From Cloacibacillus sp. (lineage in GTDB: Bacteria > Synergistota > Synergistia > Synergistales > Synergistaceae), in the NCBI RefSeq assembly GCF_020860125.1, contig NZ_JAJBUX010000065.1:1-6664 (forward strand): a DNA stretch of 6,664 nucleotides, read 5' to 3'. The position numbers and the translations under genes are program-made. The notes under the pieces are model-generated. The model was not told the DNA's origin. It did no database searches and was given only the letters and a program-made list of their open reading frames with translations. Shown here in pieces: positions 1-6,632 of the stretch. How positions within the stretch are numbered: the first letter of the stretch is position 1; every line of letters starts with the position of its first letter.

Positions 1-83
1 GGGCAAAGTCAAAAGATAAAGCGTTATTTATTCCTTGCACCGTCGAAGCTAAACCACAATTTACCGTTTTCCCCACCCAAAAG
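1..83. other. AT-rich intergenic stretch, no gene seen
   Basis: This stretch lies between the window edge and the long palindrome. I see no open frame with a ribosome binding site, no convincing promoter and no tRNA-like fold. On the minus strand it is the region downstream of the GH18 gene. The last bases (79-86) read as a T-rich tract on that strand (TTTCTTTT), which could help termination after the palindrome. Confidence 0.5.
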
Positions 84-209
84 AAATCGGCGTTTAGACG
101 TGCGGATAACGAAATAACTGAGGGCTTGGCAAGCGGAGGCGCACTAAAGTGCGGTGAGCATTGCCAAGCCCTCAGTTATGAAGTTAGTCGTGCGTATAAA
201 CGCCGATTT
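84..209. repeat. 126-bp imperfect palindrome (long hairpin, possible MITE-like or REP-like element)
   Basis: The stretch pairs with itself in one unbroken register, with pair coordinates summing to 293 and no bulges. The outer arms are 13 bp and perfect (84-96 with 197-209). A middle part has mismatches, several of which would be G-U pairs in RNA. A perfect 19-bp stem follows (114-132 with 161-179), then a mismatched segment, then a 6-bp tip (140-145 with 148-153) around AA. It starts one base beyond the GH18 stop codon. On the minus strand the outer arm runs into a T-rich tract, so it could act as a terminator. The size, near-symmetry and position beside a stop codon also suit a non-autonomous palindromic repeat. 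I cannot see whether other copies exist, and no clear target-site duplication flanks it. Confidence 0.85.
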
Positions 210-210
210 A

Positions 211-1656
211 CTATTTGCCCATTAAAGATGAAATAGTATCCCACACCTCGGGTTTTTCGTGGCCTTTTCGCCAACCGGCCATTCCGGCGAGGCCGTATTT
301 ATCCACCAGCGAGAGCTTCCGCTCTATCGAGGCGGCGTTTTCGACCCATATCTTCTGAACCTTGCCGTTCGCGACGTAGGTGAAATAATACTGTCCCGGC
401 GTCTCAAGCCACTGCATCTGAGCGCCGCGCTTCGCGGCGAGCTCCTCCGCCTCGGCCATCGTCAGGGTGTAGCCCTTCACCTTCACGCCGCCGTTGGCTT
501 TCGTCTCCTCCCAGCGGCGCATGTAGAAGGGAACGCCAAGCACCAGCTTCGACGGCGGGACTCCCTCCGCGAGGGTACCCTCGACCGCCTTCGTCACCCA
601 GGGCATCGAGGCTACGGAACCGGCGCGTGGGCTTGTACGCCAGTGTTCGTCGTAGGCCATCAGCATGACATAGTCGACATATTTCGCAAGTTCGCCGCGG
701 TCATGGCTCCGCGAAGATTTAGTGTTCGCGGGGATGAATACGTCGACGGATAGCGTTAGCCCCTCGGGGCGCAGCAGTTCGGATATTCGCGCGACAAAGC
801 GCACGAACTGCGCGCGGTCGGCTTCGTTCATTCCCTCAAAGTCGATGTTGACGCCGTCGAGGCCGTAGAGCTTCGCGTAGATTATGAGACGCGCCATAAA
901 GAGGTTCATCGCGCGCGCGTTCTTAAAAAAGGCGGTCGTCATGGCGGCGTTGAAGCTGTTGGAGACCAGCCCCCACACGCGGTATCCCCTGCGGTGGGCT
1001 GACTCAACATAGGCGGCGGAGGCGCGGTTCGCCATACCACCGTTCGCGTCCATGAGATTGAACCAGGTCGGGGATAGGACGTCAAGGCCAGGTATCGCAT
1101 TCTGCGCGCCGAGATTGGGATTATCGAGCGTCACATGTTCCCAGGTCATCGTCAGCTTGCCCGAAATTGGGGGCAGCTCCACGGCGCCGCTCTGCACATA
1201 TCCTCTGACGCTGTCGTTAGGGGTAAAGACGACGCTCCCGTTTTCCCTTCTGAAATCAAGGTTCGTCAGGTTCTGCATCCCGCTCATGTTGAAGTAGGAG
1301 ACGCCCTCGACGGAGAGCGAGGGGAAATATAGCGCTATCTGGCGTCCGGCGAGCTGAGCTAGCACGGGGCTGTCAAAGCGCTGCGCGGGGTCTGTGACGC
1401 CGATGTAGAAACCTTTGTTGTTCGGCCCATCCTCTAGAGGCACGCCCATCAAACGAAGCGCCTCCGCGGGCGCCCAAAGGGCTTCGGCCCTGAAAAATGC
1501 GGTGCCAAGCAGGTCAGGCTGTACGCCGCTTTGGCTTTCAAAATATATCTCCACCGGTTCGTCTCCATCCGCCGCGAAAGCCGCGCCATTAAAGGGCACG
1601 GAGACGAGGGCCGTGAGTAATAACATCTTTAAAAATCTTACGAGTGAACACTTCAT
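211..1656 (-). CDS. Exported glycoside hydrolase family 18 protein (YaaH/SleL type)
   Basis: This 481-residue protein is probably a beta-N-acetylglucosaminidase-like enzyme acting on peptidoglycan or another N-acetylglucosamine polymer outside the inner membrane. Residues 1-28 form a signal peptide (hydrophobic core, then AFA before the likely cleavage site). Residues about 35-160 form an N-terminal region, part of which resembles half of a copper-amine-oxidase-N-like domain. From about 180 to the end is a GH18 barrel. The active-site strand reads DGVNIDFEG (267-275), with E274 as catalytic acid and D272 as the assisting Asp. N270 replaces the Asp found in classical chitinases, as I recall for YaaH/SleL relatives. 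MAYDEHW (333-339) matches the conserved substrate-assistance strand, and the end AGMAGWRKGHE (458-467 region) fits the last barrel strand. The ATG follows AAAGGAG (1664-1670) with 7-nt spacing. It is transcribed alone, divergently from the next gene; a weak minus-strand -10 (TAAAAT, 1686-1691) lacks a good -35. The family is near certain; the substrate is inferred. Confidence 0.93.
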   Translation of the reverse strand: MKCSLVRFLKMLLLTALVSVPFNGAAFAADGDEPVEIYFESQSGVQPDLLGTAFFRAEALWAPAEALRLMGVPLEDGPNNKGFYIGVTDPAQRFDSPVLAQLAGRQIALYFPSLSVEGVSYFNMSGMQNLTNLDFRRENGSVVFTPNDSVRGYVQSGAVELPPISGKLTMTWEHVTLDNPNLGAQNAIPGLDVLSPTWFNLMDANGGMANRASAAYVESAHRRGYRVWGLVSNSFNAAMTTAFFKNARAMNLFMARLIIYAKLYGLDGVNIDFEGMNEADRAQFVRFVARISELLRPEGLTLSVDVFIPANTKSSRSHDRGELAKYVDYVMLMAYDEHWRTSPRAGSVASMPWVTKAVEGTLAEGVPPSKLVLGVPFYMRRWEETKANGGVKVKGYTLTMAEAEELAAKRGAQMQWLETPGQYYFTYVANGKVQKIWVENAASIERKLSLVDKYGLAGMAGWRKGHEKPEVWDTISSLMGK

Positions 1657-1723
1657 TGCAAAACTCCTTTCGTCATTCAGAGGATATTTTACTCTAAAAA
1701 GATGATTGCAGCTTATGTAAATT

Positions 1724-1732
1724 TGCTATAAT
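1724..1732 (+). promoter_or_regulatory. Extended -10 promoter for the 1771 gene
   Basis: TGC followed by a perfect TATAAT (1727-1732) gives an extended -10 element, so only a poor -35 is needed. The nearest -35 candidate, TTGCAG at 1706-1711, has a short 15-nt spacer. Transcription should begin near 1739-1740. That would make the GTG at 1741 practically leaderless and favours the TTG at 1771 as the start. Confidence 0.65.
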
Positions 1733-1770
1733 GGCCCTTAGTGTTTACGATACTAAGAGAGGGAAAGACT

Positions 1771-2331
1771 TTGATAAAAAAAATCATCCTGCTTTGCGTG
1801 TCTTTTATGCTGATAACGGCAAACTTAGCGCCAGCCGCCGAAGAGGACGACAGCATGGGGCTCGGCATCTCCGTTCCGGTCTTCATCATGCACATGAAGA
1901 TCGCCGCGCGCAAGGTCAAGTGGAGTTTCTCCTCCGCACGCATAGAAAATGAGATGATCCGCCTGGAGGACGGCAATTACGTCGCCGAATATAATGACTC
2001 TATCCTGCTCTATCTCAACACGATGCCGGGAACGAAGATGCTCAAAAATGTCGCCCTTTCCTTCACCGTCGCCCCAGGAGAGCCCCCGATTGGATACAGC
2101 CGCGGCGGACTGCACAACGGCGAGGATCAATATGAGAGCATCTGCCAGCAGATCATCATGGCCTTTGACCCGCAGATCAGCCAGAAGGAGGCACGCCGCA
2201 TGCTGCGCAGGCTGGGACTATACGGTCCTGTGCTCGACGGACGGCAGAGGTATGACCGCCGCGGCGGCCTCGTCTATATAATGAAGCTGCAGAATAACGG
2301 TACGATTGTATTGGTAGTCTCCGGAGTTTAA
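1771..2331 (+). CDS. Small exported protein of unknown function
   Basis: I do not recognise this 186-residue protein. With the TTG start it begins MIKKIILLCVSFMLI, a textbook signal peptide with cleavage likely after APA (20-22). The mature part is about 164 residues. It has a basic stretch (about 43-50), a probable beta-rich middle (50-100), a Gly-rich loop (GYSRGGLHNG, 108-117), an amphipathic helix with an Arg-rich end (121-148, including ARRMLRRLG) and a final beta-hairpin (166-184). The open frame extends 10 codons upstream to a GTG at 1741. I reject that start because it would sit at the predicted transcription start and would bury the signal peptide behind a charged stretch, whereas AGAGAGGG (1756-1763) stands 7 nt before the TTG. 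It is divergent from the GH18 gene and close upstream of the TPR-like gene, which has its own promoter. Periplasmic or secreted location is inferred. Confidence 0.8.
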   Translation: MIKKIILLCVSFMLITANLAPAAEEDDSMGLGISVPVFIMHMKIAARKVKWSFSSARIENEMIRLEDGNYVAEYNDSILLYLNTMPGTKMLKNVALSFTVAPGEPPIGYSRGGLHNGEDQYESICQQIIMAFDPQISQKEARRMLRRLGLYGPVLDGRQRYDRRGGLVYIMKLQNNGTIVLVVSGV

Positions 2332-2340
2332 ACGTATAAT
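2311..2340 (+). promoter_or_regulatory. Sigma-70 promoter for the 2401 gene, overlapping the end of the preceding gene
   Basis: TTGGTA (2311-2316) and a perfect TATAAT (2335-2340) are separated by 18 nt. The -35 lies inside the last codons of the preceding gene and the -10 just after its stop. Transcription should start near 2347, giving a leader of about 54 nt before the ATG at 2401. The gene can therefore be expressed independently, with read-through from upstream also possible because I see no terminator between the two genes. Confidence 0.7.
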
Positions 2341-2400
2341 AGGCGCATGTTTCGGCAAGAAGAGAACAAAAACATTACGAATAAAGAGAGGATAAATGTC

Positions 2401-3318
2401 ATGACAAGAGACGAACTTCTGGATAAGCTCGACGAGGCCCAGACAAACGAAGAGATAAGAGAGATCGGCGAGGAGCTCCTCACACAGGACCCCAAGAGCC
2501 CCTACGGAAAACTGGCTGTCTGGGAGACGATGGGCTACGAAGACGCCGTGGAAAACCTCGATATGCTGCGCGAGGCGCTGGATGAGATCCGCGCTGTGGT
2601 CGACGCGAAGGAGATACCCGCCGTCATAGATGAAGATAGGGATTCTCTCGTCTACTGCACGGTGATGATGAATCTCGGCTATTCGCTGCTCGCGGAGGGC
2701 GAGATCGAAGAGGCATACGAGGTGGCCAAGGAGTTTGCCAATTTTGACGACGAGGGCTCTTTCCCCAGCCGTATGCTGCTCTACCGCTGCATGCTGGACC
2801 TTGAGCTCTACGGCGATATCTTTGAAACGCTTGAGGCGGACCCGCTCGAATCCGTCGTCGGCGAGCACGCGCGCGCGATCGCGCTTCTGGAGACCGGCGC
2901 CCCGGCCGGAGAGGTGCGCGACGCCATAAACTACGCCATCTCGCTCTCCCCCGACGTCCCCTTCTTCGTCATCAATATCTGGGATTTCCCGGAGGCCGAA
3001 GAGGAGATAGAGGATGAGCTGGAAGAGGTGGTGAACGACGCGACCTACCTCGCGGAGCCGTGGTGCAAGTCTGACAAGCGCCTCGCCGCCATCAGCGCGC
3101 CGACCTTCCTCTTCGGATATCTCACCAACAGGCTCGCGGACGAAAAAGAGATGAAGGTGCTGCGGGAGGGTTACGAGGAGGCCGGAGTATCGGAGCGTAT
3201 CGAGGCCGTCAAGAAGCGCCTCGAAGAGCTCGAAAGGGCCAATACTGACCCTGAGGAGATCGACGCGGAGGCTCTCGGCGAGACGGCGGAGATACTCGAG
3301 GAGCTTCTCGGAGAATAG
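2401..3318 (+). CDS. Acidic TPR-like helical protein
   Basis: This 305-residue protein has no signal peptide or membrane segment, so it is probably cytoplasmic. It is almost entirely helical and very acidic: by my count about 80 Asp/Glu against about 26 Lys/Arg. Helix pairs in the middle look like tetratricopeptide repeats, for example around 83-112 (NLGYSLLAEGEIEEAYEVAK) and 124-145. The segment AINYAISLSPDVPFFVI (175-191) resembles the motif I recall from ST7-like TPR proteins, a weak lead. Residues 196-212 are a dense Glu cluster and 262-285 probably form a coiled coil. TPR proteins usually scaffold protein contacts; no partner is evident here. The frame extends upstream to an ATG at 2347, but that coincides with the predicted transcription start. 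AGAGAGGA (2385-2392), 8 nt before the ATG at 2401, decides the start. A strong terminator follows the stop codon. Confidence 0.85.
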   Translation: MTRDELLDKLDEAQTNEEIREIGEELLTQDPKSPYGKLAVWETMGYEDAVENLDMLREALDEIRAVVDAKEIPAVIDEDRDSLVYCTVMMNLGYSLLAEGEIEEAYEVAKEFANFDDEGSFPSRMLLYRCMLDLELYGDIFETLEADPLESVVGEHARAIALLETGAPAGEVRDAINYAISLSPDVPFFVINIWDFPEAEEEIEDELEEVVNDATYLAEPWCKSDKRLAAISAPTFLFGYLTNRLADEKEMKVLREGYEEAGVSERIEAVKKRLEELERANTDPEEIDAEALGETAEILEELLGE

Positions 3319-3345
3319 AGACGCCAGATATTTACAGCCGCTTCA

Positions 3346-3376
3346 GCGCCGCCGTTAATCACGGCGGCGCTTTTTT
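3346..3376 (+). terminator. Rho-independent terminator after the TPR-like gene
   Basis: A perfect 10-bp GC-rich stem (3346-3355 with 3361-3370) with a TAATC loop is followed at once by six T residues (3371-3376). It starts 28 nt after the stop codon. It works in the plus direction only, since no T run follows on the minus strand. It isolates the TPR-like gene from the MATE gene. Confidence 0.93.
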
Positions 3377-3425
3377 GGCGTCGTAAACAGACGAGTATAT
3401 CTTTAGCCCCCGGGTCGTGGGGAAT

Positions 3426-3454
3426 TTGACGCGGCGCGGCGGCTCTGCTAGTAT
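3426..3454 (+). promoter_or_regulatory. Sigma-70 promoter for the MATE transporter gene
   Basis: TTGACG (3426-3431) and TAGTAT (3449-3454) stand 17 nt apart, with TGC directly before the -10 making it extended as well. Transcription should start near 3461, giving a leader of about 54 nt. Short inverted arms (GCTCT 3442-3446 with AGAGC 3457-3461, and CTAG on each side of TAT at 3452-3454) overlap the -10 and could be a repressor site, but they are not in one register. Confidence 0.75.
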
Positions 3455-3514
3455 CTAGAGCGTTTTGCACCCTGCCGCGTGGAAGCTTTCCGGCGCGGAG
3501 CGGAGGATTTTACG

Positions 3515-4852
3515 ATGATTCGGGACATGACCGCCGGCAGCCCCGCAAAGACTATGGTATCTTTCGCGCTGCCGATGATTCTGGGAAACCTTTTTCAGCA
3601 GTTTTATAATATTGTGGACCTCATCGTCGTCGGAAATTTCGTCGGCGCTTCGGCGCTCGCCGCCGTCGGAGCCTCAGGCTCTGCGACCTTTCTCTTTATC
3701 GCCCTCTCCACCGGCGGCGCGGCGGGCTGCACCGTCGTGATATCGCAGTTTTTCGGATCGCATAGGATGAGTGAAACAACATCCGCCGTCTACACGACGC
3801 TTATCTCGATGACCGCAACCGGCGCGCTGCTGGCCCTCTCCGGCCTCGTCTTCGGAGACGGCATCCTGCGGCTGATGGGAACGCCGCTGGAACTCTTCAG
3901 CGACGCCTCCGTCTATTTAAAAATCTATACGCTGGCACTGCTCTTTATGTTCCTCTACAACGGCGTGACCGCTTCGTTCAACGCCCTCGGCGACAGCCGG
4001 ACGCCGCTGTTTCTGCTTGTCTTTACCTCGGTTTTGAACATCGCGCTCGACCTGCTGTTCGTCATCCGCTTCGGTTTGGCCGTTCCCGGCGTCGCCTGGG
4101 CGACTTTGATCTCCCAGGCCTTCGCGGCCTTCGCGGGGCTCACGATCCTTCTTTCGCGGCTCCTGGATATCCGGCTCCAGGACAGGCCGGCCATTTTCTC
4201 CGCGGCGCTGTTCAGGAAGATATACCGTATCGCGCTGCCTTCGATGATACAGCAGTCGATCGTCTCCATGGGATTTATCTTCGTCCAAACGCTCGTCAAC
4301 AGGTACGGCCCCGTGCTGATGGCGGGCTACACCGCCGCCACAAAGATAGACAACATCGCGATACTGCCGATGCTCAACGTCGGCAACGCCCTTTCCGCCT
4401 TCACGGCGCAGAATATGGGGGCCGGAAAGTATGAACGGATCGGCAGAGGCGTCAGAGCCGCCTCCCTGATGTCCTCAACGATAGCGCTGGCGCTCACCGC
4501 CGCGATTTTCCTCTTCGGCAGGGAATTTCTCGGCTTCTTCGTAGACGCCGAGGCAAACGCCGCCGTCATCGGGGTGGGAATGGATTACCTCCGCGCCGTC
4601 TCGGCCTTTTATATTATGATGGGAATGAGCAATATCTTCGCGAGCGTACTGCGCGGGGCGGGCGACATGAGCGCCTTCACCTTCTGCACGCTGACAAATT
4701 TCGGCCTGCGCATCGTTATGGCCTATGCCCTCGCGGCAAAGATCGGCCCGGCGGCCATCTGGTGGTCGCTGCCGATTGGCTGGGCCGCCGGCCTCGCGCT
4801 CGCCGCCGCCAGATATGCCGGCGGCAAATGGCGTTTGAAGGGATTGATTTGA
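3515..4852 (+). CDS. MATE-family multidrug/cation efflux transporter
   Basis: This 445-residue inner-membrane protein belongs to the MATE family, which exports drugs, dyes or metabolites in exchange for Na+ or H+. Length and about 12 membrane helices are normal for the family. The two homologous halves are visible. The N-half signature spans 17-54, including FALPMILGNLFQQFYNIVD and then AALAAVG-like residues near 46-52. The C-half starts at IALPSMIQQSI (239-249), with AGYTAATKID (270-279) and AFTAQNMGAGK (295-305). The loops NALGDSRTP (156-164) and RGAGDM (380-385) are corresponding positions in the two halves. The frame opens upstream at a GTG (3479), but GGAGGA (3502-3507) 7 nt before the ATG at 3515 and family N-termini support the later start. 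It is a single-gene unit behind its own promoter. Substrate and coupling ion cannot be read from the sequence. The downstream gene is convergent, and I see no clear plus-strand terminator. Confidence 0.96.
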   Translation: MIRDMTAGSPAKTMVSFALPMILGNLFQQFYNIVDLIVVGNFVGASALAAVGASGSATFLFIALSTGGAAGCTVVISQFFGSHRMSETTSAVYTTLISMTATGALLALSGLVFGDGILRLMGTPLELFSDASVYLKIYTLALLFMFLYNGVTASFNALGDSRTPLFLLVFTSVLNIALDLLFVIRFGLAVPGVAWATLISQAFAAFAGLTILLSRLLDIRLQDRPAIFSAALFRKIYRIALPSMIQQSIVSMGFIFVQTLVNRYGPVLMAGYTAATKIDNIAILPMLNVGNALSAFTAQNMGAGKYERIGRGVRAASLMSSTIALALTAAIFLFGREFLGFFVDAEANAAVIGVGMDYLRAVSAFYIMMGMSNIFASVLRGAGDMSAFTFCTLTNFGLRIVMAYALAAKIGPAAIWWSLPIGWAAGLALAAARYAGGKWRLKGLI

Positions 4853-4936
4853 AATAACCTCCCAGTTCGCGGGCGGCAGAACTCTATATGACGGCGGCAG
4901 CACCCGGCGTCCACGGCGGAAAGAAGAGGCTTTTAC

Positions 4937-4974
4937 AAAAAAGGCCGCGCTCCTCTCTTACAAGGAACACGGCC
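4937..4974 (-). terminator. Rho-independent terminator of the 5024-6612 transcript
   Basis: Read on the minus strand, a 13-bp stem (4962-4974 with 4943-4955, including three G-U pairs in RNA) with a 6-nt loop is followed by six T residues (4942-4937). It lies 49 nt beyond the stop codon of the 5024 gene and fits the end of that transcript. On the plus strand no T run follows, so it does not obviously terminate the MATE gene. Confidence 0.88.
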
Positions 4975-5023
4975 CATATAAATCTGTTATGCCGGGCTTA
5001 CCGCCTCAGCGCCGCCTGAACAG

Positions 5024-5761
5024 TCAGTCCCGATCCCACACCTTTACGCTGGGGTCAACGAGACGGTAGACAAAACCGTTCGCCCTGTCCCATGCGTAGG
5101 GGCCGGATTCCGCGATGCCGCCGAAGCCGTTGAGGAACTGGAGGCCGCGGCTCATCGCATAGTCATACGTCCTCACGCCGTTATAGACCGGTACGAAGGG
5201 GTAAGGCCCCTCTATTTTGCTGCTTGCCCAGTAGCCGCCCATATCGGTCTCCGCTAGGAGGCTGTCGAGCGTATTCCTAAAGGGTGCGGGCATATTGTCG
5301 ATGAAGATCAGCTTGCCCATCGAGGACTGCGCAAACTGCCGCATAAGGTAGGCTGCGGCATATTTCCCCTCCGGCATCTGCGAGAGCGCGGTGACGGCGT
5401 TGAAGAGCGCGTTTACCGCCACTATCTGCTTCGGGACGTAAGAGGCCGGCGGAAAGAATCCCGTCACCTGCTGCCAGTTCGCGGGGTCTCCCTCAGGGAA
5501 CCATTTCTTCACCAAAGCCGCCGAGGCCGCGGCCCGCGTCTGCAAATTGGGCGCGGAGCAGGAGAGCTCCCACAGCTCGCGCTCGCTGCCAGCCGGCGCG
5601 AGCAGCGCTATCTGGTCATAAAAGGCGGGCCCCTCGGTCTTGATCTTTTGTCTGTTTTCCATCTGCGCGACAAACGTATCCCAGTCGTCTCCCGCGGCTG
5701 CCGCGCCGCAAAATACCGCGGCCAAAGCCGCCGCCAGCATCAGCACAAATTTTTTTTTCAT
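5024..5761 (-). CDS. Exported protein of unknown function (second gene of pair)
   Basis: I do not recognise this 245-residue protein. It starts MKKKFVLMLAAALAA, a clear signal peptide, with cleavage likely after the AAA at 21-23. C18 is preceded by Phe, so it is not a lipobox. The mature protein appears helical from about 25 to 170, including an Ala-rich helix (76-86) and a stretch rich in hydrophobics (111-160). An aromatic and Gly-rich C-terminal part follows (175-235; GYWASS, GPYPFVPVYNG, FLNGFGG, GPYAWDRANGF), probably beta or loop. Only two Cys are seen, one of them in the signal peptide, so no disulphide is expected within the mature chain. AAGGGAG (5771-5777) stands 9 nt before the ATG. 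It follows the 5833 gene by 71 nt with no terminator between them, so co-transcription is likely. A periplasmic or secreted role is inferred from the signal peptide only. Confidence 0.82.
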   Translation of the reverse strand: MKKKFVLMLAAALAAVFCGAAAAGDDWDTFVAQMENRQKIKTEGPAFYDQIALLAPAGSERELWELSCSAPNLQTRAAASAALVKKWFPEGDPANWQQVTGFFPPASYVPKQIVAVNALFNAVTALSQMPEGKYAAAYLMRQFAQSSMGKLIFIDNMPAPFRNTLDSLLAETDMGGYWASSKIEGPYPFVPVYNGVRTYDYAMSRGLQFLNGFGGIAESGPYAWDRANGFVYRLVDPSVKVWDRD

Positions 5762-5832
5762 GAGAATTCGCTCCCTTCAAACGATCCGGATATCCACTTT
5801 ATGTCACCGCCGCCAAAGGTCGGAGGCCGGCA

Positions 5833-6612
5833 TCAGTATTTGATGTCGCCGCGGACGGTGATCTCCCGCTCCCACCTGCCGCCCGGCCAACTCTTCGCGT
5901 TCACGCCGTTGGGCAGTATCTTCCACATTTTGACCCCCGCGCCCTCTTTGGCCGTAATGTCCAGCTTGAACTTGGAACCGTAGGCAAAGGGAATGAATGC
6001 CACGCCTTTGCCTTGGTAAATACGCTCATCCCGGGCGGCGGAAGAGGCCCCCGCGGGAACGACGCGCCACGGCGCGCCGCGCTTCATCGGATAGGCCTCG
6101 AAGCTTCCGACCGACGAGGTGGTGAACATCAGGACGCCGGTCTTGGAATAGCCTCGCATGAAGCCGCTGAGAAATTCCGCCTGCGCATCGACGATACCGG
6201 CCGTCGTCAGCGCTGTGAGGCAGAAATTGCCAAGATAGAACAGAGAGAAGCCGTTTTCGGAGCCAAGCGCGCGCCCAATCACCGAAGCGGCCTTGTCGCG
6301 GCGTCCGGCGGCGAAATACTGCTCCGATTCAGCCCGCACCGCCGCGCGTTTCTCCGGCGATAGGATCAGCGCCAGCGAAGTCTCGTAGACGGCGGGCATC
6401 GCCGCCGGAGACTCGGCAAGTTCTTTCTCCTCGGCCGCGACGTCCCGCGACAGTACCGCGGCATCCGCCGAAAGTACGCTCTCTTCGCTCTCCACCGCGG
6501 CCTGCTGATGAATCAGGGCATCCAGGTTGGCCGTACTCTGAGCCGCGAAGGCCGCCTCCCGGGAAAAGAGGGAGAACGCCAGGGCAAATATCAAAAATTT
6601 CAACAATCTCAC
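5833..6612 (-). CDS. Exported protein of unknown function with N-terminal coiled coil (first gene of pair)
   Basis: I do not recognise this 259-residue protein. It begins with a signal peptide (1-23, ending AAFA). An Ala/Glu-rich segment at about 28-68 probably forms a long helix or coiled coil. A helical part follows (about 75-156), with a helix-turn-helix look around YFAAGRRDKAASVIGRAL (99-116) that recalls one TPR-like hairpin. From about 157 to the end it seems beta-rich, with two WR/WE aromatic spots (182-183, 247-248) and the closing stretch REITVRGDIKY (249-259). The start is GTG, chosen because AGAGGTG (6620-6626) lies 7 nt before it and the signal peptide begins there. The protein starts close to the window edge, with only 52 nt of upstream sequence visible. 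It probably leads a two-gene transcript with the 5024 gene. Function is unknown; both products should sit in the same exported compartment. Confidence 0.82.
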   Translation of the reverse strand: MRLLKFLIFALAFSLFSREAAFAAQSTANLDALIHQQAAVESEESVLSADAAVLSRDVAAEEKELAESPAAMPAVYETSLALILSPEKRAAVRAESEQYFAAGRRDKAASVIGRALGSENGFSLFYLGNFCLTALTTAGIVDAQAEFLSGFMRGYSKTGVLMFTTSSVGSFEAYPMKRGAPWRVVPAGASSAARDERIYQGKGVAFIPFAYGSKFKLDITAKEGAGVKMWKILPNGVNAKSWPGGRWEREITVRGDIKY

Positions 6613-6632
6613 AAAGAAACACCTCTAAGATA

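Noticed and set aside
1..220. GGGCAAA at 1-7 and TTTGCCC at 214-220, which could be the ends of a larger inverted-repeat element.
   Set aside because: Only 7 bp match, they are out of register with the palindrome at 84-209, and the right copy lies inside the GH18 coding sequence; chance is the simpler explanation.
259..753. A 164-codon plus-strand open frame.
   Set aside because: It lies entirely antisense inside the GH18 gene, whose family motifs are clear, and reflects the GC-rich coding bias.
2218..2868. A 216-codon minus-strand open frame.
   Set aside because: It is antisense across the end of one real gene and the start of the next, including a promoter and ribosome site used on the plus strand.
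4863..4882. A small hairpin after the MATE gene (AGTTC with GAACT) as its terminator.
   Set aside because: The stem is only 5 bp with a 10-nt loop and no T run follows.
4888..5019. A 43-codon plus-strand open frame between the MATE gene and the convergent pair.
   Set aside because: It has no Shine-Dalgarno sequence, is read through the minus-strand terminator hairpin, and its composition (Arg-rich, low complexity) looks like chance.
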